DNA of 64,000 bases from the NCBI GenBank assembly GCA_022819745.1, contig JAJEGS010000030.1:62001-126000 (forward strand), given 5' to 3'. Below the pieces are notes generated by a model. It had not been told where the DNA came from. It did no database searches and saw only the letters and a list, made by a program, of their open reading frames with translations. Both the position numbers and the translations under genes were made by a program. Below are positions 63,923 through 64,000 of this stretch, one piece after another. Within the stretch, counting starts at the first letter, position 1, and each line of letters opens with the position of its first letter. This stretch comes from Candidatus Latescibacterota bacterium (GTDB taxonomy: Bacteria > Latescibacterota > UBA2968 > UBA8231).

Positions 63923-64000
63923 TCAGCCTTGTCTCTGTTTGTGGCGGGGATTGCGCTTGCATATAACGCGCACGACCCCGTTCCGACGGACTATTTTACA
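63923..64000 (-). CDS. rpmJ: Ribosomal protein L36 (5' end outside the window)
   Basis: The last 25 codons of rpmJ read [25 protein letters not shown] and stop at 63923. Two of the zinc ligands of the CCCH form are in view: the first Cys visible, and the Cys of VICK with the His of RHKQ. It precedes rpsM by 11 bases, as in standard alpha operons. It is cut at the right edge of the window. Confidence 0.95.
   Translation of the reverse strand, partial: CKIVRRNGVVRVICKRNPRHKQRQG

Overview
The window is GC-rich chromosomal DNA of a diderm (Gram-negative type) bacterium. It carries lipoproteins with lipoboxes, outer-membrane barrels, an RND efflux pump and the alpha-operon ribosomal block. Several traits fit the FCB/Latescibacterota/Poribacteria-like part of the tree: two PhyH dioxygenases, a lipoprotein with an NPLDP motif after the lipobox, a GldAFG-type ABC system joined to a MoxR/DUF58/Bat operon, and an alpha/alpha-toroid-like protein. 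This placement is an inference from gene content. All GC statements are by eye.

Layout. (1) 1-9.7 kb, minus strand: dapF, a very large protease/beta-propeller/barrel protein, two secreted propeller lipoproteins, a small membrane protein, yicC, a cytidylate kinase-like gene, coaBC and family-4 uracil-DNA glycosylase (cut by the window edge), packed like one operon. (2) 9.7-14.5 kb: an AT-rich island with a cytosine-5 methyltransferase, a NotI-type restriction enzyme and a frameshifted Ymh-like gene. It is flanked by two copies of a host segment (start of dapF plus a nucleosidase gene); the left copy has decayed and the right copy is intact. (3) 14.6-24.6 kb: barrel protein, PhyH, EamA transporter, orphan HigA-type antitoxin beside a toxin remnant, spore photoproduct lyase-like radical SAM protein, SDR, M48 lipoprotein and an RND pump. 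(4) 24.5-25.9 kb: a second PhyH gene inserted at the 3' end of the RND permease gene, bounded by a 59-bp direct repeat that copies the end of that gene. (5) 26-32 kb: small membrane protein, CysQ-like phosphatase, PolX with degraded polymerase residues, a second restriction-modification pair, uridine kinase. (6) 32-39 kb: unknown protein, toroid-fold protein, a COX2-like lipoprotein without CuA ligands, an ATPase plus TOPRIM-like (DUF4276) pair with an ASCH-like gene upstream, and a Gfo/Idh/MocA oxidoreductase. (7) 39-53.7 kb, minus strand: one twelve-gene operon, moxR-DUF58-gldA-gldF-gldG(doubled)-DUF4340-BatD/DUF4381-like-batA-batB-batC-batD-batE. (8) 53.8-64 kb: TPR lipoprotein, FmdB-type zinc ribbon, LpoA-like protein, ClpX-like ATPase, sigma-54 activator with a dead receiver, RlmD, then rplQ-rpoA-rpsD-rpsK-rpsM-rpmJ.

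The most interesting material is accessory. Two insertions are each flanked by long copies of the target sequence, with no transposase visible. There are two restriction-modification systems and a PARIS-like ATPase/TOPRIM pair. Several housekeeping proteins have lost the family's catalytic residues: DapF with both cysteines changed to serine, PolX, the NtrC-type receiver and the COX2-like protein. No tRNA, rRNA, CRISPR array or insertion sequence was recognised.
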